A DNA stretch of 64,000 nucleotides, taken from assembly GCA_963785765.1 (NCBI GenBank), contig CAWAWM010000002.1, forward strand, positions 496,001 to 560,000. The letters run 5' to 3'. Below, one piece after another: positions 26,263 to 35,376 of the stretch. The notes beneath the pieces are model-generated. The model was not told the origin of the DNA. It worked only from the letters and a program-made list of their open reading frames with translations, and did not search any database. The stretch is from DATBGO01 sp963785765 (lineage in GTDB: Bacteria; Actinomycetota; Actinomycetes; Streptosporangiales; Streptosporangiaceae). How positions within the stretch are numbered: position 1 is the first letter of the stretch; each line of letters begins with the position of its first letter. A program made the position numbers and the translations under genes.

Positions 26263-28206
26263 TCAGATGTCCAGGAACCGAACGTCCTTCGCGTTCCGCT
26301 GGATGAACGCGCGCCTGGCCTCCACGTCCTCGCCCATCAGCACCGTGAACAGCTCGTCCGCCTGCGCCGCATCGTCCAGCGTGACCTGCAGCAGGATCCG
26401 CCGGGCCGGGTTCATCGTGGTGTCCCACAGCTCACGAGCGTTCATCTCGCCCAGGCCCTTGAACCGCTGCACGCCGTCGCGCGGCCGCGGATCCTTGCGG
26501 CCGTCAGCGATACCCGCCTCGATGATCACGTCCCGCTCCTTGTCGGAGTAGGCATAGTCCGGCGGTACCCCGCGTCCATCCCACTTGATCTTGTAGAGCG
26601 GCGGCTGGGCCAGGTACACGTACCCGGCCTCGACCAGCGGCTTCATGAACCGGAACAGCAGAGTCAGCAGCAGCGTCCTGATGTGCTGGCCGTCCACATC
26701 CGCGTCGGCCATCAAGATGATCTTGTGATATCTCAGCTTGGCCACGTCGAACTCGTCGTGGATGCCGGTGCCCAGGGCAGTGATCATCGCCTGGACCTCG
26801 TTGTTCTTCAGCACCCGGTCGATCCTGGCCTTCTCGACATTCAGGATCTTGCCCCGGATCGGCAGGATGGCCTGGAACTTGGGGTCCCGGCCGCCCTTGG
26901 CGGAGCCGCCGGCCGAGTCACCCTCGACCACGTAGATCTCGCACTCCGCTGGATTGCCGGACTGGCAATCGGACAGCTTGCCGGGCAGCCCGGCCCCGCC
27001 CATCAGGTTCTTCCTGGTCAGGTCGCGGGCCTGGCGCGCGGCGATCCTGGCCCGGGCGGCCTGAGTGGCCTTGATGATGATGGCCTTGGCCTCGCCCGGA
27101 TTCCGCTCGAACCAGTCCCGCAGATGGTCGTTGCAGACCTTCTGCACGAACGACTTGGCCTCGGTGTTGCCGAGCTTGGTCTTGGTCTGGCCCTCGAACT
27201 GCGGTTCGGCCAGCTTGACGTGGATGATCGCGGTGAGGCCTTCCCTGACGTCCTCGCCGGTCAGGTTGTCGTCCCGCTCCCGCAGTAGTTTCTGCTCCCT
27301 GGCATACCTGTTCACGATCGTGGTCAGCGCGGCACGGAAACCCTCTTCGTGGGTGCCGCCCTCGGCCGTGTTGATGGTGTTCGCGAAGGTATGCACGGAC
27401 TCGGCGTATGAGCCGGTCCACTGCATGGCGATCTCGGCGGCGATGCCCGGTGCCTCGTCGCCGAAGTCGATGACCGTCTCGTGCACCGGCTCCTTGGAGG
27501 CGTTCAGGTAGCGCACGAAGTCGGCGATGCCGCCGTCGTAGCGATAGCTGGCCACCTGGGGCTCGCCGGGCTCGCCGGTATCGTGGTCGGGCCGCTCGTC
27601 GGTCAGGGTGATGGCCAGGCCCCGGTTCAGGAACGCCATCTCCTGCAGCCGCCGCGACAGCGTCTCGAAGGACCAGACGGTCTCCTCGAAGATGTCCGGG
27701 TCCGGCCAGAACGTGATTGTGGTACCGGTCTCGTCCGTCGGCTCGCCCCGGGTCAGCGGACTGACGGGCGCGCCGACCCGGTAGGACTGCCGCCAGACGT
27801 AGCCGTCCCTGCGGATCTCGGCGTCCAGCCGGGCCGACAGGGCGTTCACCACTGAGACACCGACGCCGTGCAGGCCGCCGGAGACCGCATAGGACTTGCC
27901 GTCGAACTTGCCCCCCGCGTGCAGGGTGGTCAGCACGACTTCGACCGCGGGCCGGTGCTCTACCGGATGATCGTCGACCGGGATACCGCGGCCGTTGTCG
28001 ACCACCCGCACCCCGCCGTCAGCGAGCAGGGTGACATCGATCCGGTCGCAATAGCCCGCCAGCGCCTCATCGACGGCGTTGTCCACCACCTCTTGGACCA
28101 GGTGGTGGAGGCCGCGCTCGCCGGTAGAGCCGATATACATTCCCGGACGCTTGCGGACCGCCTCTAGGCCCTCGAGGACCCTGATCGAGCGTGCGTCATA
28201 CGACAA
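26263..28206 (-). CDS. gyrB: DNA gyrase subunit B
   Basis: 647 residues from a TTG start at 28206, chosen because AGGAGGAG lies 8-11 bp upstream; reading from 28245 would translate that ribosome site. The GHKL ATPase part shows 'EVVDNAVDEALAGYCD' and 'VVDNGRGIPV', the transducer domain follows, and the TOPRIM domain has 'VVEGDSAGGSAKGGRD' and 'ILMADADVDGQHIRTLLL'. It ends in the usual 'QRFKGLGEMNARELWDTTMNP...' segment. With gyrA it forms the A2B2 enzyme that supercoils DNA. Confidence 0.96.
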   Translation of the reverse strand: MSYDARSIRVLEGLEAVRKRPGMYIGSTGERGLHHLVQEVVDNAVDEALAGYCDRIDVTLLADGGVRVVDNGRGIPVDDHPVEHRPAVEVVLTTLHAGGKFDGKSYAVSGGLHGVGVSVVNALSARLDAEIRRDGYVWRQSYRVGAPVSPLTRGEPTDETGTTITFWPDPDIFEETVWSFETLSRRLQEMAFLNRGLAITLTDERPDHDTGEPGEPQVASYRYDGGIADFVRYLNASKEPVHETVIDFGDEAPGIAAEIAMQWTGSYAESVHTFANTINTAEGGTHEEGFRAALTTIVNRYAREQKLLRERDDNLTGEDVREGLTAIIHVKLAEPQFEGQTKTKLGNTEAKSFVQKVCNDHLRDWFERNPGEAKAIIIKATQAARARIAARQARDLTRKNLMGGAGLPGKLSDCQSGNPAECEIYVVEGDSAGGSAKGGRDPKFQAILPIRGKILNVEKARIDRVLKNNEVQAMITALGTGIHDEFDVAKLRYHKIILMADADVDGQHIRTLLLTLLFRFMKPLVEAGYVYLAQPPLYKIKWDGRGVPPDYAYSDKERDVIIEAGIADGRKDPRPRDGVQRFKGLGEMNARELWDTTMNPARRILLQVTLDDAAQADELFTVLMGEDVEARRAFIQRNAKDVRFLDI

Positions 28207-28309
28207 GGTGGAAGCTCCTCCTGGGACTGGCCGGCACCGGGTCACCGCAGCCCCCGTCCGCCGCCTGCCCTGGTGCGCACCATCATTTTACCTGGGCGTA
28301 CCGTCAGCC

Positions 28310-29080
28310 TCAGCCGTACGTATCACGTGGCCCCCGTCCGCCTTTGACTCGCCACTGGCCGGGCTGCCGTGGCGCGGTCGGACCGCGCACTTTGACCCGT
28401 TTTACGGCGCCATCGCCGAGCTCGGTGTTGAGCCTGCGGACGAGCTGGCCGGCCAGCAGCCGGACCTGGGTCGCCCAGGCCGTCGAGTCCGCCGTTACGG
28501 TCAGCTCCCCGGCGGCCAGCCCCTCCGGCCTGGTGTGGGCGGCCAGCTCAGGACCGACAATCTGGGCCCACCGCCCGAAAACGGACCCGGTCGCCGCCGC
28601 CAGCCGCCACCCGTTCTCGTCGATGAGCCCCTCGATCGCGGAATTCAGGGGCTGCGGGTCATCCCGCCGCGCCCGGCGCCGGTACCTCGCCGGCGCGGCC
28701 GGGCTGCTGTCCTGCGCCACCCGGCCGGCGTCCCCGGCACCGCCTGCCACGGCCGGGGACCGGGCCTGCGCCGTCGGCCCGGGTCCGTCATCGGCTGCTG
28801 CTGTTGCTGGCACCGCCGCACCGCCGGCCTGCTCCGGGCGGTCGGCGCCGCGCTCGGGGTCGGCGGCTGAGCCGGGCACCGCACCGCCGCCCGGCGCGTC
28901 GCCCGGAGTGTCACCCGGCTGGCGCTGCGGACCCCGGGCCGGGCCGCCGGGCTGGACCGGATGGTTCCCCCGGGCCAGCGAGTCGGCCCGGGCCTGGGCG
29001 AGTGCCTCCGCGGCCCGCCTGGCCCGTTCCTCGTCGGCGGCCCGCCGCGACCGCCGCGGCGGGCCGACCTGCTCAGCCAC
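28310..29080 (-). CDS. dciA: DciA-like (DUF721) replicative helicase loader
   Basis: 256 residues from the GTG at 29080, which overlaps the recF stop by 8 bp (GTGGCTGA). A long Pro/Ala/Arg-rich disordered N-terminal half is followed by the DUF721 domain at about 155-240 ('GRWAQIVGPELAAHTRPEGLAAGELTVTADSTAWATQVRLLAGQLVRRLNTELG'). DciA loads DnaB-type helicase in bacteria lacking DnaC. The place between recF and gyrB matches Rv0004 of M. tuberculosis. Confidence 0.85.
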   Translation of the reverse strand: MAEQVGPPRRSRRAADEERARRAAEALAQARADSLARGNHPVQPGGPARGPQRQPGDTPGDAPGGGAVPGSAADPERGADRPEQAGGAAVPATAAADDGPGPTAQARSPAVAGGAGDAGRVAQDSSPAAPARYRRRARRDDPQPLNSAIEGLIDENGWRLAAATGSVFGRWAQIVGPELAAHTRPEGLAAGELTVTADSTAWATQVRLLAGQLVRRLNTELGDGAVKRVKVRGPTAPRQPGQWRVKGGRGPRDTYG

Positions 29081-30207
29081 GGGTGACCGCCCCGCCCGCC
29101 ACCGCGAACCTGGCGCCGTCGAGCCGGTCCGGCACATCGGCGGTCACTGCGGCGGTGACCAGCACCTGCTCGGCCCCGCCGACCAGCCCGGCCAGCCGGT
29201 CCCTGCGCCCCTCGTCCAGCTCGGCGAAGACGTCGTCCAGCAGCAGCACCGGGTCCTCGCCGCCGGCCCGGAGTAGCTCGTAGGCGGCGAGCCGCAGCGC
29301 GAGCGCCAGCGACCACGACTCGCCATGGCTGGCGTAACCGCGCGCGGCCAGCTCACCGATCCGCAGCTCGAGCTCGTCCCGGTGCGGGCCGACCAGGCAG
29401 ACACCGCGGTCGAGCTCGGCTCCGCGAACGCTGGCCAGCGCCGCGCGCAGCTCAGCGGCCAGCTGCTCGGCGTCCACGGCGGGCTGACCGGTCCCCGGCT
29501 GAGCGGAAAGACCGGCATTGAACGGCTGCCGGTAGCTCATGCTGGTTTCCCTGGTTTCGCCGGACACCTGCCCGTAGGCCTGGGCTACCAGCGGCCGCAG
29601 CGCCCCGACCAGCTCGAAGCCGGCCGGTGAGAGCCGCGCCGGTCCGGATCAGCTGGTCATCCCAGGTATCCATCGCGCTGGGTACCGCCCCGCCGCGGGC
29701 CCGGGCCGACTTCAGCAGGGCACTTCGTTGCCGCACCACCCGCTCATAGTCGGCCCGCACGCCCGCGTACCGCGGGCGGAGCGCCACCAGCAGGTCATCG
29801 AGGTAGCGGCGCCGCTGGTCCGGGTCGCCCTTGACCATGGCCAGATCCTCCGGCGCGAATAGCACGCAGCGCAGCGTGCCGAGGACCTCGCGCGGCCGTG
29901 GCGCCGGCACCCGGTTCAGCCGGACCCGGTTGGCCTTGCCCGGGTTGACCTCGATCTCGATCAGGTTGTCCCGGGCCGCGGAGGTCACTGCCGCCCGCAG
30001 GATCGCCCGGTCGGCGCCGTGGCGCACCAGCGGCGCGTCGGCCGAGACCCGGTGGCTGGTGAAGGTCGCCGCGTAGGCGGCCGCCTCGACCAGGTTGGTC
30101 TTGCCCTGACCGTTCGCGCCGGTGAACGTGGCCACGCCGGGGGCCAGCAGCAGATCAGCCGTCGCGTAACTACGGAAATCGGTGAGCGCGAGCCGGGTCA
30201 GGTGCAC
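29073..30207 (-). pseudogene. recF: recF, DNA repair/replication ATPase, split by a frameshift
   Basis: Start GTG at 30207 ('HLTRLALTDFRSYATADL'). The Walker A region is 'FTGANGQGKTNLVEA' and the N-terminal two thirds read normally to 'WDDQLIRTGA'. Then the frame is lost: the expected 'RLSPAGFELVGALRPLVAQAYG' is found in a second frame that continues to 29073 with the ABC signature region ('SHGESWSLALALRLAAYELL') and Walker B ('PVLLLDDVFAELDEGRRDRLAGLV'). The break is at about 29633-29642, consistent with loss of two bases in a GCGCGC run. All other parts are conserved, so either a fresh mutation or a sequence error. Confidence 0.85.
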
Positions 30208-30744
30208 GGCTTGCAGGCTACATCTCGCCGCCGTCGGCTCGCTGTCGTCGGCCGGTCCGGGTTCGCCGACATAAGGCGGCCCGGTCGCCAGCATCGGCCC
30301 GACCGCCAGCATCGGGCGACCCGGTCTGCTGGAACCCGGCACCTGGACCGCATGCCCCCCCAAGCCCCCAAAGCCCCTCAAGCCCCAAGCTCCTCAAGGC
30401 CGCAAGCTCCTCAAAGCCGCAGGCCCAAGCCCGCGAGCCCCAAGCCCGCGAGCCCCAAGCCCGCCGGAGGCGCGGGCAATGGATGCAATGGGCCGTTGCC
30501 ACGCAAAGAGCAGCAGCGATGGCGCCATCGCCGCCATTGAGCAACAACAGCAGAGCGCCATCGCCGCCATTGAACGGGCTGAATCGAGTTCCACAGTGTC
30601 ATTCGGTGGGTGTTTTGAGACGTATGTTCGAATGGATCACTGCGCACGGCCAACTGCCCCATGCCGCTCTGCGCCGCTCAGCCAGACGCTCAGCCACACG
30701 GCTCGCGCTGCTCAGCCGACCCGCTCCCCGACCCGGCCGCGGGC
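30208..30744. other. Gene-free interval between dnaN and recF, with short repeats
   Basis: 537 bp with no supportable gene. In mycobacteria and streptomycetes a 6-phosphogluconate dehydrogenase gene usually sits here; no trace of it is seen. It holds irregular 'caagcccc/aagctcctcaa'-type repeats at 30362-30460 and an exact 19-bp repeat at 30522-30540 and 30555-30573 (period 33). Confidence 0.6.
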
Positions 30745-31878
30745 CTAGCCGCCCAGCCGGATCGGCATCAGCAGGTACCGGTAGTCGGCATGCCCGTCGG
30801 GACCTGGCTTGCCGGTGATCAGCGCTGGCTTGCCAGGCTGGGTGAACGAGATCCGGACCGTGTCGGAGTCGAGCGCGGACAGCCCGTCCAGCAGGTACTG
30901 CGGGTTGAAGGCGATCGACAGATCGTCGCCCTCGTAGCCGGCCTCCAGGACCTCTTCGGCCTGCGCCTCGTCCCCGGTGCCTGCCTCCAGGAGCAGCTGC
31001 CCGGCCGAGAACGCCAGCCGCACTGCCGTGTTGCGCTCAGCGACCAGGGCCACTCGCTTGACGGCCTCGGCGAGCACCGCGGTGGCAAGCTCGGCGGTCG
31101 AGGTCAGCTCGGTGGGCAGCAGCGCCTGGTAGCGAGGGAACTCGCCGCCTAGCAGCCGCGTGGTGGTACGCCGGCCGGAGCCCTCGAAGCCGATCATACC
31201 GTCGCCGCCAGGCCCGTCGTCCCCTGGCAGCGCCAGCGCGATCGACACCTCGGCGCCTGAGGTCAGCGAGCGCGCCGTCTCGGCTAGCGCCCGGGCCGGC
31301 ACCAGGACCGCCGCGGACAGATCGGGCCTGGCGGGTGACCACCGCAGCTCACGGACCGCGAGCCGGTATCGGTCGGTGGAGATCAGGGTGAGCGTCTCGC
31401 CCTCGATCTCGATCCTGACCCCGGTCAGGGCCGGCAGGGTGTCGTCCCGGCCTGCGGCGGTGGCCGACTGGCTGACCGCCGAGGCGAACGCATCGCTGCC
31501 CACCGATCCGGCCGCGGGCGGCATCTCCGGGAGGGCCGGATATTCATCTTCGGGCATCGTCAGCAACGTGAACGTGGCGCTCCCGCAGGTGAGGACGGCG
31601 CGGCCGCCGTCTGCGGTGATGTGCACCGGTCGCGCGGGCAGGCTCCGGCTGATCTCCGCGAGCAGCCGGCCCGAGACCAGCACGCTGCCGGCCTCCTCGG
31701 TGCTGACCGGCACCGTAGCCTGCGCGGAAACGTCGTAGTCGAAGCTGGAGAAGGTGAGCTCGTCGCCGGCGTTCAGCCGCATGCCGGCCAGCACGGGGAC
31801 GGTGGGACGGGCCGGGAGGGCGCGGGCGGTCCAGGCCACCGCGTCGGCCAGGACGTCCCGGTCGAGCTGGATCTTCAC
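30745..31878 (-). CDS. dnaN: DNA polymerase III beta subunit (sliding clamp)
   Basis: 377 residues from the GTG at 31878 ('KIQLDRDVLADAVAWTARALPARPTVPVLAGM'), with AGGAGG 9 bp upstream; the in-frame ATG at 31911 has no such site. Three clamp domains are visible, the last ending 'YRYLLMPIRLGG', the typical C-terminus. Longer loops ('ALPGDDGPGGDGMIGFEG') are insertions seen in actinobacteria. It lies downstream of dnaA across the oriC interval. Confidence 0.96.
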   Translation of the reverse strand: MKIQLDRDVLADAVAWTARALPARPTVPVLAGMRLNAGDELTFSSFDYDVSAQATVPVSTEEAGSVLVSGRLLAEISRSLPARPVHITADGGRAVLTCGSATFTLLTMPEDEYPALPEMPPAAGSVGSDAFASAVSQSATAAGRDDTLPALTGVRIEIEGETLTLISTDRYRLAVRELRWSPARPDLSAAVLVPARALAETARSLTSGAEVSIALALPGDDGPGGDGMIGFEGSGRRTTTRLLGGEFPRYQALLPTELTSTAELATAVLAEAVKRVALVAERNTAVRLAFSAGQLLLEAGTGDEAQAEEVLEAGYEGDDLSIAFNPQYLLDGLSALDSDTVRISFTQPGKPALITGKPGPDGHADYRYLLMPIRLGG

Positions 31879-32245
31879 AGGAAGCCGCCTCCTGTTCTTA
31901 CTGTCGTGCAAGTAGCCAGGCGGGCAGCCGGAGCAGCTGGTCGCGGTGCCTGCTTGGTACTTGGTCTCAGGGTGAAATAGATAAAGGTAGTCGTCATAGG
32001 GTCGGTGGATCCTGGGGACATCGTGCGTCTGCCCAGGTGGCGCAGGCTGCGGGTGTCCACAGGGGCTGTGGCGGGACGACTGCAGGCGGTGGCCCGGCTG
32101 TGGAACGCCGCCGGTTTGGCGGCTGTCGCCGATTGGTTACCCCCCGGACGGTCGGCGTTTTCCTCCGTCTGTCCCAAGCTCGTCCACAGACTTGTCCACA
32201 GCCTGTGTGCGCTGATTGTGGTGCAAGCCACTGTTATGGGAACGT
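31879..32245. other. Probable replication origin oriC (dnaA-dnaN interval)
   Basis: 367 bp between dnaN and dnaA. DnaA-box-like 9-mers on the plus strand: GTGTCCACA (32053-32061), TCGTCCACA (32180-32188) and TTGTCCACA (32192-32200, the actinobacterial consensus); on the minus strand TGTGGAACG (32099-32107). An AT-richer patch, 'gaaatagataaaggtagtc' around 31974-31992, could be the unwinding element. Streptomyces and mycobacterial origins lie in the same interval; this one has fewer clear boxes than Streptomyces. Confidence 0.75.
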
Positions 32246-34108
32246 TCACCCGGACAGCGCCTGCTGCTTGATCCGGTTGGTCAGCTCGGTGACCTGGTTG
32301 TAGATCGACCGCCGTTCCGCCATCAGTGACCTGATCTTCCGGTCGGCATGCATGACCGTGGTGTGATCCCGGCCGCCGAACTGCTGGCCGATCTTGGGCA
32401 GCGAGAGCTCGGTGAGTTCCCGGCACAGGTACATGGCAATCTGCCGGGCCGTGACCAGGACCCGGGACCTGGAGGTGCCGCAGAGGTCGTCGATGGACAG
32501 CCCGAAGTAGGAGGCCGTCTGGCCCATGATGGTCGAGGCGGTGATCTCCGGTCCCTGCGCCTCTGGTATCAGGTCCTTCAGCACGAACTCGGCCAGCTGG
32601 AGGTCGACGGACTGCCGGTTCAGGCTGGCGAAGGCGGTGACCCGGATCAGCGCGCCTTCGAGCTCACGGATGTTGGTGGAGATCCGGCTCGCGATGTATT
32701 CCAGTGCCTCGGGCGGTGCGTTGAGCCGGTCCTGGACCGCCTTCTTCCGCAAGATGGCGATGCGGGTTTCCAGCTCTGGCGGCTGAACGTCGGTGAGCAG
32801 GCCCCATTCGAACCGGCTCCGCAGCCGGTCCTCCAGGGTCACCAGCCGCTTGGGCGCCCGGTCGCTGGAGATGACGATCTGCTTGCTGGCGTTGTGCAGC
32901 GTATTGAAGGTGTGGAAGAACTCCTCCTGAGTTCCTTCCTTGTTCTCCAGGAACTGGATGTCGTCGACCAGCAGCACGTCAACGTCCCGGTACCGGCGCC
33001 GGAAGCCGTCCTGCTTGCCGTCCCTGATCATGTTGATGAAGTCGTTGGTGAACTCCTCCGAGCTCACGTAGCGCACTTTGACGCCCTGATAGAGGCTCTG
33101 GGCATAGTGACCGATGGCGTGCAGCAGATGCGTCTTGCCCAGCCCGGAGTCACCGTAGACGAACAGCGGATTGTAGGCCTTGGCGGGCGCCTCGGCGACG
33201 GCCACCGCCGCCGCGTGGGCGAACCTGTTGCTGGAGCCGATCACGAATGTCTCGAAGGTGTACTTGGGATTGAGCCGCGCCTGCGCGGGGCGCGGGGCGC
33301 CAGCGCCGCCCGCTGCCGAGCCCGGCGCCGAGGAGGCCCCAGGTCCGCCCTGACCGCCGGGAAGATCGGCCGGCCTGGGGAAGCCTGAGCCCGGCGGCGG
33401 CCCGGCGGGGCGGGCCGGTTCGCCCAGGTACGGCTCACGCGGGGGATAGTCCTGCTCCCCCGGGTAGGCGCGCTGGCCGTGGTAAGCCTCCGGCGGCTGA
33501 TAGGACTGCTCTCCCGGGTAGGCCTCCCGGTCGGCGTAACGCTGCGGCGGGCCGGGATAGGCCTGCCCGCCGCCATACGCTTGCCGGTCCGGGAAAGCCG
33601 GCCGGTCTGCGCTGGTCAGGCCGTCTGCGTAGGGCTGCCGGTCTGCTCGGGTCCGGCCGTCCGCGTAAGGCTGCCGGTCTGCTCGGGTCCGGCCGTCCGG
33701 GCCGGTGCCGTCTGGGCCTGTGCCGTCCGAGATTGTGCCGTCCGGGCCTGTGCCGGGCGGGATTGCGCTGTCCGGGGATGGCTCGCCGCCCGGCCCCGCA
33801 GCTTCGCGAGGCCCGCCCTCCGGGCCGAATCCGGCATTCATCGGCATAACCGCGGTGGGGTCGACGGTGACGGCGAGCTGAATGCTGCGTCCGAGTTCCC
33901 TGGACAATGCATTGGTGATCAGCGCGCGAAGCCTGGTCTCCAGCTGTTCTTTCACGAATTCGTTCGGAGTGGCGATCAGGGCGGTGTTCTCTACCAGCCC
34001 AAGTGGCCTTGTCAGTTGCAGCCACGCACGCTGAGCTGGCTCGATGTGCATTTCCGCCAGCTCGTCGAGGGACCGGGCCCACACTTTCGCGAGGTCTGTT
34101 TCGGTCAT
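32246..34108 (-). CDS. dnaA: Chromosomal replication initiator DnaA
   Basis: 620 residues from the ATG at 34108 ('MTETDLAKVWARSLDEL'), with GAGGTG 8 bp upstream. Domain I is residues 1-~95. Domain II is a long disordered linker (~100-300) full of repeats ('RADRQPYADG', 'AYPGEQ..' and similar). The AAA+ domain follows with Walker A GDSGLGKTH near 320 and Walker B 'VLLVDDIQFL'. Domain IV has the DnaA signature 'GGRDHTTVMHADRKI' near 575. The linker is on the long side, as in Streptomyces. Confidence 0.97.
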   Translation of the reverse strand: MTETDLAKVWARSLDELAEMHIEPAQRAWLQLTRPLGLVENTALIATPNEFVKEQLETRLRALITNALSRELGRSIQLAVTVDPTAVMPMNAGFGPEGGPREAAGPGGEPSPDSAIPPGTGPDGTISDGTGPDGTGPDGRTRADRQPYADGRTRADRQPYADGLTSADRPAFPDRQAYGGGQAYPGPPQRYADREAYPGEQSYQPPEAYHGQRAYPGEQDYPPREPYLGEPARPAGPPPGSGFPRPADLPGGQGGPGASSAPGSAAGGAGAPRPAQARLNPKYTFETFVIGSSNRFAHAAAVAVAEAPAKAYNPLFVYGDSGLGKTHLLHAIGHYAQSLYQGVKVRYVSSEEFTNDFINMIRDGKQDGFRRRYRDVDVLLVDDIQFLENKEGTQEEFFHTFNTLHNASKQIVISSDRAPKRLVTLEDRLRSRFEWGLLTDVQPPELETRIAILRKKAVQDRLNAPPEALEYIASRISTNIRELEGALIRVTAFASLNRQSVDLQLAEFVLKDLIPEAQGPEITASTIMGQTASYFGLSIDDLCGTSRSRVLVTARQIAMYLCRELTELSLPKIGQQFGGRDHTTVMHADRKIRSLMAERRSIYNQVTELTNRIKQQALSG

Positions 34109-34490
34109 TGGCCGTTCACCTCGCGCCCCCCACATCTGATCAACAGGTTTTTCCACAGGTTGTGCACGTTGCATAATTCGCGCGGTAGCCGCTCATCTGT
34201 TGTCGGGGGGTAGCGGGATGCCGGCGATCACCTGAGCCCCGGATCCCCGCGCCCGGGACCGCTATCCACAGCCTAGGGCCCGGGTTCGGCGCTCGTTCGG
34301 TAAACAGCAAGTGTCACCCGCGGTGACGGGACCTAACCGTGCCCGGCATGACCCAGTTTCCGGCCGCTGGTTTGACCGGCAGCCGCCCGGCCGCGTAGCG
34401 TTCTCGGGTCCGGCCACACCCGGCGCCACTTCAGCATGCTGCGGGACGGGCGTGGCGGCCTTATCTGTGCACCCGTATCTGGAGTCCCCA
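34109..34490. other. dnaA-rpmH divergent intergenic region with DnaA-box-like sites
   Basis: 382 bp separating dnaA (minus) from rpmH (plus). TTTTCCACA at 34149-34157 and CTATCCACA at 34262-34270 differ from the DnaA box by one or two bases, which would suit autoregulation of dnaA. Promoters for both directions must lie here, but I cannot pick clear -10/-35 pairs. Confidence 0.5.
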
Positions 34491-34628
34491 GTGAGCAAGC
34501 GTACGTTCCAGCCGAACAACCGTCGCCGTGCCAAGACGCATGGGTTCCGGCTGCGCATGCGCACCCGGGCCGGGCGCGCCGTCCTCGCCGCGCGGCGCCG
34601 TAAGGGCCGCGCGCGGGTCAGTGTCTGA
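34491..34628 (+). CDS. rpmH: 50S ribosomal protein bL34
   Basis: 45 residues, GTG start with GGAG 6 bp upstream: 'SKRTFQPNNRRRAKTHGFRLRMRTRAGRAVLAARRRKGR'. This is the textbook L34 sequence: very basic, exit-tunnel region of the 50S subunit. First gene of the rpmH-rnpA-yidD-yidC-jag-rsmG series running away from dnaA. Confidence 0.98.
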   Translation: MSKRTFQPNNRRRAKTHGFRLRMRTRAGRAVLAARRRKGRARVSV

Positions 34629-34663
34629 CCAGCGTCAGCGCCAGCGGCCAGTGGTGAGCACCG

Positions 34664-35023
34664 ATGTTGCCTGCCGCCTCCCGGATGCGGCGGCGCGCGG
34701 AGTTCTCCCAGGCCATCCGAGAAGGCAGCCGGGCTGGCCGGCCTTCGCTGTCGGCTCACCTGCTTGTCCGCCCCGATCACGATGATCCGGCCCGGGTCGG
34801 CTTCGTGGTGAGCCGCGCCGTGGGAAACGCCGTCGCCCGCAACCGGGTGCGCCGCCAGCTGCGCCATCTGGCCCGCCGGTACCTGGGGTCGCTTCCTGAA
34901 GGTAGCCTGTTGGTGGTACGCGCCAATCCTCGGAGTGCGGCCGCACGCCAGGCGGATCTCGCCGCCGACCTCGACCTGGTAATCGAAGCGTTGCTTCGGC
35001 GGCAGAGTAAGGCGCTGCGGTGA
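34664..35023 (+). CDS. rnpA: Ribonuclease P protein component
   Basis: 119 residues with the RNR motif 'VGFVVSRAVGNAVARNRVRRQLRHLAR' that contacts the RNase P RNA, and the N-terminal 'RMRRRAEFSQAIREGSRAGRP'. The protein helps M1 RNA trim tRNA 5' leaders. The last 4 bp overlap yidD. Confidence 0.95.
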   Translation: MLPAASRMRRRAEFSQAIREGSRAGRPSLSAHLLVRPDHDDPARVGFVVSRAVGNAVARNRVRRQLRHLARRYLGSLPEGSLLVVRANPRSAAARQADLAADLDLVIEALLRRQSKALR

Positions 35024-35373
35024 CCAGCAAGGTACTGACCAGCAAGGTACAGGGGCAAGAGCGGACCCGGCCATCGGCCGCGGCCCGGGTGATTGTCGTC
35101 CTCCTGGCCGGATACCGGCGTTTCATCAGCCCGCTTTTTCCGCCGCGGTGCCGGTTTTACCCGTCTTGCAGCGCGTACGCCGTGGAGGCAGTGCAGGTGC
35201 ACGGCGCCCTGCGCGGCTCCTGGCTGGCAGTAGCGCGGCTCGGCCGGTGCCATCCGTTCCATGCGGGCGGCATTGACCAGGTGCCGCCCCGGGCGGCCGG
35301 CCGGGCGGGCGGCCCACGCGCGATGCCTCGTGAGACCGAGCGGACGTTGTCGATCAGATCGCAAGGGAGCTAG
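35020..35373 (+). CDS. yidD: YidD membrane-protein insertion efficiency factor
   Basis: 117 residues. The family core is unmistakable: 'GYRRFISPLFPPRCRFYPSCSAYAVEAVQVHGALRGSWLAVARLGRCHPFHAGGIDQVP', with its conserved cysteines. It overlaps rnpA by 4 bp and ends 3 bp before yidC. The ~18-residue N-terminal extension before the core and the ~25-residue tail are not conserved features of the family. Confidence 0.94.
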   Translation: MTSKVLTSKVQGQERTRPSAAARVIVVLLAGYRRFISPLFPPRCRFYPSCSAYAVEAVQVHGALRGSWLAVARLGRCHPFHAGGIDQVPPRAAGRAGGPRAMPRETERTLSIRSQGS

Positions 35374-35376
35374 CTG

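Noticed and set aside
24989..26551. 520-residue plus-strand open frame over gyrA and gyrB
   Set aside because: Antisense shadow of gyrA; no coherent domain and it runs across the gyrA-gyrB gap.
30362..30460. CRISPR-like look of the repeated CAAGCCCC/CTCCTCAA units
   Set aside because: Units are short, irregular and adjacent without unique spacers; simple-sequence repeats, not an array. No cas genes in the window.
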